Of a DNA stretch of 24,624 nt, positions 21,804-24,624 are shown piece by piece. The first letter of the stretch is position 1, and each line of letters starts with the position of its first letter. The stretch spans positions 139,639 through 164,262 of the forward strand of contig DDTJ01000108.1 in NCBI GenBank assembly GCA_002344525.1. The letters run 5' to 3'. The notes beneath the pieces are model-generated. The model searched no databases. It was not told where the DNA came from and saw nothing but the letters and a program-made list of their open reading frames with translations. Origin of the DNA: Akkermansiaceae bacterium UBA2367. Lineage in GTDB: Bacteria; Verrucomicrobiota; Verrucomicrobiia; Verrucomicrobiales; DEV007. The position numbers and the translations under genes were made by a program.

Positions 21804-22621
21804 AACCAACTTTCCTCCTCCTCCCCGCCTGCGCCCTCGTGGCCCTCGTTGCGCAGGCCGGAGAACCGCTTCCCCCGTCCACGGAATCGTCGTCGCGATA
21901 CACCCTCTTCAACCCCACCCCCCGCGAGCAATGGCGCGATCTCTCTCCCGACCGTCCCGACACCACCGAGAGTCCCATCACCGTGGACGCAGGCGCATGG
22001 GTCGTCGAGACGAGCTACTTCGACTGGCGGCGCGAAGGCCGCGACGACACCTACACGGTGATGGCGACGAACCTGAAAGTCGGCCTCACCGACCGCATCG
22101 ACCTGCAAGCCGTCTTTGACGCCTACACTTGGGAGAAGCCCGCTGGCGGCGGAGGGGCCAAGGGCTTCGGCGACGTGACCCTGCGGCTGAAATACAACGT
22201 CTGGGGCAACGATGGCGGTCCCACCGGCTTTGCCCTCTTTCCCTTCGTGAAAATCCCCACCGGCACGGGCCTGAGCAACGGCGAAGTCGAGGGCGGCCTC
22301 ATCCTTCCCTTCTCCCTCGACCTCGCCGAGGGGATCGGACTCGGACTGATGGCCGAATTCGACGCGGTCCACGACGGCATCGGCGGCTACGACATCGAGT
22401 TCGTCCACTCCGCCGTGCTCGGCTTCGACCTCACCGAACGGCTCGGCGTCTTCACCGAATACGTCGGCATCTCCGGTTCCTCGCCCTATCAAGCCTACTT
22501 CTCGACTGGCATGACTTTGGCCATCAGCGAGGATCTCGTGCTGGACGCGGGCGTGCAGGTCGGGCTGAACGACGCGGCGGAGGACATCGGGGTGTTCGGC
22601 GGGTTCACGCGGCGGTTTTGA
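21800..22621 (+). CDS. Outer-membrane beta-barrel protein in the metal-uptake operon
   Basis: A 273-residue exported protein: signal peptide 1-20 (cleavage after VAQAG), then alternating beta segments of a small barrel similar to the 'transporter'/MetA-pathway phenol-degradation family. Phrases such as 'VVETSYFDWRR', 'NLKVGLTDRIDLQAVFDAY', 'GFGDVTLRLKYNVWG', 'FALFPFVKIPTG' and 'VFTEYVGISG' are typical, and it ends in FTRRF with the C-terminal Phe expected of outer-membrane barrels. Its start overlaps the troD stop by ATGA, so it is translationally coupled to the ABC transporter. I infer a channel that lets the metal cross the outer membrane, analogous in role to MnoP of Bradyrhizobium, but not shown to be homologous. 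Confidence 0.82.
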   Translation: MKPTFLLLPACALVALVAQAGEPLPPSTESSSRYTLFNPTPREQWRDLSPDRPDTTESPITVDAGAWVVETSYFDWRREGRDDTYTVMATNLKVGLTDRIDLQAVFDAYTWEKPAGGGGAKGFGDVTLRLKYNVWGNDGGPTGFALFPFVKIPTGTGLSNGEVEGGLILPFSLDLAEGIGLGLMAEFDAVHDGIGGYDIEFVHSAVLGFDLTERLGVFTEYVGISGSSPYQAYFSTGMTLAISEDLVLDAGVQVGLNDAAEDIGVFGGFTRRF

Positions 22622-22642
22622 GGGGGAAGCGTTACGAGCATC

Positions 22643-22769
22643 GCCCAACGATCAAGGTCAGCCGACCGCTGGGGCGGGGGCTGGCGTCGATCGCGGAGGA
22701 CGGGTTGGAGTTGCGGAAAGCATGGAAAACAAAGCGGCCCCAGCGGTTGGCTGCACCGCTTTGTCCGCT
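22643..22769 (-). repeat. attC-like recombination site 1 (array end)
   Basis: Read on the minus strand: R'' AGCGGAC (22763-22769), 5 nt, L'' GGTGCAGCC, a long variable part, L' GGCTGACC, 6 nt, R' GTTGGGC (22643-22649), a perfect GTTRRRY. The arms GGTCAGCCGACCGCTGGGGC (22656-22675) and their partner at 22736-22757 pair over 19 positions, with one G-T wobble and a single extrahelical G in L''. Length 127 bp. This is the last site before the convergent outer-membrane gene and could also terminate both transcripts. Confidence 0.8.
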
Positions 22770-22831
22770 TTGTTTTAGGTCATAGATGTTGGTGGTGATT
22801 AGCAACCATGCCAGAAGTCATACACATACCA

Positions 22832-23509
22832 TTATTGTTGATTGTCCAACTTTGTTTCGCGTCCGTCGCGCTGGACTTGCTGAGCCTTATCAAAACTTTC
22901 GATGAGGGCTTTGTAAGGCGGAACGATGTAGTCCACCATCGCTTGAGCAAAATCCCAAGCATCTGGACGGTTCCAAGTAGCCATGAGTTCAGCCAAAACC
23001 GCATAAGTGTCCACTGGATAGGCCCCAGCTTGCGTTACGCGGGCAAGGGTAATATCTGTTGCCATGGGTGACCAGTTGCCAGAGGCATCTATCACACAGA
23101 ACACCTTGTAGTTCTCGGTGAGTGCGCTCAGCGTTGGAAAAGCCATGCAGACGCTGGTGAGGGTGCCTGCAATGATCAGCGTCTTGCGACCTGTCTTTTC
23201 GATTGCCTCGACCCACGCAGGGTTGTGCCAAGCGTTGATCTGTCCGGTGCGTGGTATATAAACGCAGTCAGGATTGAGATCATGGATTTCTGGGATAAGC
23301 GGGCCGTTGGGGCCGTCTGGGACAGAGGCGGTAGAAAAGGTCGGTATCTTTGCCAAATAAGAGATGCGCGAAAGACAGGCCGCGTGTCGGCGAAGCACAG
23401 GCTGGTCAATGTCACGCACGAGCTGGAAAAGTCCACTCTGGTGGTCGATGAGGCACATGACGGCATCATCGGGGTCGATCATGGTTTGTGGGATTGGTGT
23501 ATTACTCAT
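22832..23509 (-). CDS. Isochorismatase-family cysteine hydrolase, YcaC-like
   Basis: A 225-residue hydrolase of the isochorismatase-like superfamily. The catalytic Asp is D22 (CLIDHQSG), the basic residue is R87 in 'YIPRTGQINAW' (Lys in many relatives; YcaC-like proteins carry Arg here) and the nucleophile is C121 in 'GTLTSVCMAFPTLSAL'. 'VIDASGNWSPM' and 'AGAYPVDTYAVLAEL' follow the YcaC pattern. Natural substrates of this branch are unknown. It is the only recognisable enzyme in the cassette array, has lower GC than the core genome, and is flanked by two attC-like sites. It is transcribed toward the tro operon. It would be a mobile gene cassette carrying a complete gene. Confidence 0.9.
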   Translation of the reverse strand: MSNTPIPQTMIDPDDAVMCLIDHQSGLFQLVRDIDQPVLRRHAACLSRISYLAKIPTFSTASVPDGPNGPLIPEIHDLNPDCVYIPRTGQINAWHNPAWVEAIEKTGRKTLIIAGTLTSVCMAFPTLSALTENYKVFCVIDASGNWSPMATDITLARVTQAGAYPVDTYAVLAELMATWNRPDAWDFAQAMVDYIVPPYKALIESFDKAQQVQRDGRETKLDNQQ

Positions 23510-23557
23510 ATTATTGTGTAGTTTGTTGGTTTGGTGTTGGTATGGAATCTATTTTTT

Positions 23558-23614
23558 AGCGAACGTCAGGGCGCAGGCGACGGCGAAGCCGTTGCCTGTC
23601 GACCCTTGCTCTCT
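23558..23614 (-). repeat. attC-like recombination site 3 (57 bp)
   Basis: Minus strand: R'' AGAGAGC (23608-23614), 5 nt AAGGG, L'' TCGACAGGC with an extrahelical A at the same place as the G of sites 1 and 2. A stem ACGGC-TTC-GCCGT forms the loop end, then L' GCCTGCGC, 6 nt, R' GTTCGCT (23558-23564). Total 57 bp, the classic minimum for attC. The start codon of the hydrolase gene lies about 50 nt further on. Confidence 0.7.
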
Positions 23615-23638
23615 CAGGTGATTCCGTTGCAAGGGGTT

Positions 23639-23923
23639 CTATTCATGTGGCTCTCTGGTGGAGACTTGCGGTCCGGAATCGTGGGAAACACTTCGAGACC
23701 GGCGGATGAGCGAGATCACACCGTAACAAACGGCGACCCACACGAAAGCCAGAATGCCACGAGAAATCGGAACAACTTCGGCAAGAGTCAAAATGAAAGC
23801 GCAAAGGATCCAGGCGAGAATGAAGATCGCTGCTGGATGTGTCTGGCTACCTAAAAATCGCGTTCCTCCAAGAATTAGTGCGATTGGCGCAAGCGCCGCG
23901 ACTGCGATGTAGAAGAAATCCAT
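23639..23923 (-). CDS. Small cassette membrane protein
   Basis: A 94-residue protein starting at the ATG at 23923 (MDFFYIAVAALAPIALILGG), only 7 nt past the R' box of the upstream attC-like site, as is usual for cassette genes. Three hydrophobic spans at about 3-22, 31-50 and 56-75 are followed by a basic and polar tail (IRRSRSVSHDSG). No family is recognised. An in-frame codon ten residues earlier lies inside the attC-like site and is unlikely to be the true start. Small hydrophobic proteins of unknown function are common among integron cassettes. Confidence 0.6.
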   Translation of the reverse strand: MDFFYIAVAALAPIALILGGTRFLGSQTHPAAIFILAWILCAFILTLAEVVPISRGILAFVWVAVCYGVISLIRRSRSVSHDSGPQVSTREPHE

Positions 23924-23930
23924 TTTTTTG

Positions 23931-24040
23931 AGAGAACGTCCGTGGTCAGCCACCGCCTGCGGCGGCGCGACTCCTGCTGTAGCGAAGCGGAAGCAGGAGG
24001 CGTGACGCTGTAGGCGGTTGGCTGCACCACATGGTTCGGT
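23931..24040 (-). repeat. attC-like recombination site 2
   Basis: Minus strand: R'' ACCGAAC (24034-24040), 5 nt, L'' GGTGCAGCC, a body with an inner perfect 8-bp hairpin (CTCCTGCT 23971-23978 with AGCAGGAG 23992-23999), L' GGCTGACC, 6 nt, R' GTTCTCT (23931-23937). The arm GCGGTTGGCTGCACC is identical over 15 bases to that of site 1 (both on the plus strand). Length 110 bp. Same boxes and spacers as site 1. Confidence 0.82.
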
Positions 24041-24448
24041 TTATAGTTTTAATCGGGATTCATTATTCTGAAGATAAATCCAATTGCCGAGACGCTGAAC
24101 TGGGTTTGTGGCTTGCCGTGGGTTGTATCTCTGAGCGAAAATAAAAGTGTGATCGAAGTTTCCGTAGGATGCCTCGACATATATTGAATCTGTTCTTTCC
24201 CCATCTATAGTGATGAAGCCATCGTAAGCAAAGGCAAATGCAGACGTTGAATCTGTATATCCTTTAATCCGATCTCGGGCCAATGCAATAGACTCGTCAA
24301 TCGAATCGGCCATAATCGTAGCCACTTCCCCTCGGCTGCCTTCCGTGATAATGAAGGGAACAAGGATTTCTCCTGTGTCCACACATTCTATGGCTAGATC
24401 AATAGCCTTCTGCACAAGATCATAAAGGGGCTCGGGCGAGGGGGTCAT
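24041..24448 (-). CDS. Cassette-encoded hypothetical protein
   Basis: A 135-residue soluble protein that I do not recognise. It begins MTPSPEPLYDLVQKAIDLAIECVDTG, helical and acidic, continues 'ILVPFIITEGSRGEVATIMADSIDESIALARDRI' and 'YTDSTSAFAFAYDGFITIDGERTDSIYVEASY', and ends with an aromatic and basic part (FIFAQRYNPRQATNPVQRLG). The middle suggests an alpha/beta fold with a strand-turn 'AYDGFITIDG'. GC is clearly lower than in the core genes. Its stop codon abuts the R'' box of attC-like site 2, and its start is 5 nt after a GTTCGGT box, so it fills one cassette exactly. Confidence 0.65.
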   Translation of the reverse strand: MTPSPEPLYDLVQKAIDLAIECVDTGEILVPFIITEGSRGEVATIMADSIDESIALARDRIKGYTDSTSAFAFAYDGFITIDGERTDSIYVEASYGNFDHTFIFAQRYNPRQATNPVQRLGNWIYLQNNESRLKL

Positions 24449-24453
24449 ATTTT

Positions 24454-24517
24454 ACCGAACAGTGATATTAGCCCACTTTCATATCGGCGGCCATCAACCG
24501 GTCGCCGCCAAGCGGGC
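24454..24517 (-). repeat. Partial attC-like site 4 (upstream cassette boundary)
   Basis: Minus strand: a stem GCCCGCTT (24510-24517) with AAGTGGGC (24471-24478), an inner GGCGGC/GCCGCC stem, then the box GTTCGGT (24454-24460). GTTCGGT is the exact complement of R'' ACCGAAC at the other end of this cassette, as expected of a cassette integrated at G/TT. The R'' side of this site is not resolved. Confidence 0.5.
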
Positions 24518-24584
24518 ATCCTAAAGAAAACCGTTTTTTCCACATGGCGTCAATGATTTCAGCCTCTTTCGGGTCTTTTTTCAT
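24468..24584 (-). CDS. Possible tiny cassette reading frame
   Basis: A 38-codon frame (MKKDPKEAEIIDAMWKKRFS... ending ADMKVG) with a stop at 24468. An in-frame TAA at 24621-24623 limits any upstream extension. It reads like the C-terminal end of a protein rather than a full one and overlaps the attC-like site 4 stem. It may be the remnant of the gene of the next cassette. No function. Confidence 0.25.
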   Translation of the reverse strand: MKKDPKEAEIIDAMWKKRFSLGCPLGGDRLMAADMKVG

Positions 24585-24624
24585 GCCGCAGTTGAGTTCC
24601 CTTAGAGCCTGTTCTGAACTTTAG

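Noticed and set aside
22640..24624. CRISPR array
   Set aside because: The repeats are few, long, imperfect palindromes of unequal length around genes, with no regular short spacers.

Overview
The window is GC-rich (roughly two thirds GC by eye in the core genes). It encodes a Gram-negative bacterium: there are signal peptides, lipoboxes and an outer-membrane barrel. Shine-Dalgarno motifs are scarce, several start codons lie only 6-12 nt from a -10 hexamer, and the proteases are of the type related to plant Deg. Together these suggest Verrucomicrobiota or a nearby PVC lineage; that placement is inference. Coordinates and residue numbers were counted by hand.

Positions 1-14200 are mostly housekeeping genes: a DapA-like aldolase, two small membrane proteins, a class II histone-deacetylase-like hydrolase with a DUF3592 protein, YqeY, IspD, a QueD-type pterin synthase, and a tandem of a catalytically intact HtrA/Deg protease followed by a paralogue that has lost His and Asp. 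A TRIC channel, a VapBC toxin-antitoxin pair with a promoter/operator, and YchF complete this part. A dead IS5-type element sits in the exact centre of a 14-bp palindrome and itself carries a 110-bp REP-like insertion.

Positions 14200-16700 look like a gene graveyard: an internally deleted IS110 remnant, a frameshifted lipoprotein and a frameshifted XRE regulator. They lie beside an intact tRNA-Ser(GGA) with a terminator hairpin.

Positions 16899-22621 form a metal-uptake locus. A DtxR-family repressor is divergent from troA-troB-troC-troD and an outer-membrane barrel. troC carries a C-terminal DtxR-like winged-helix and dimerisation domain fused to the permease. troC/troD and troD/barrel both overlap by ATGA, so outer-membrane channel, periplasmic binding protein and inner-membrane ABC transporter look like one unit under one promoter with an operator-like inverted repeat.

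Positions 22640-24624 look like the distal end of an integron cassette array read on the minus strand. Three attC-like sites separate lower-GC cassettes: a YcaC-like hydrolase, a small membrane protein and an unknown protein. Two of the sites share R''-5 nt-L'' and L'-6 nt-R' spacing, and all three have an extrahelical base at the same position. The start of each cassette is complementary to the R'' box at its end. No integrase is in the window; it would be expected beyond the right edge.

Two short tandem-repeat families also stand out. A heptamer RTGACYC sits directly at three gene starts. A decamer of NNCGCGAATN type lies between yqeY and ispD.
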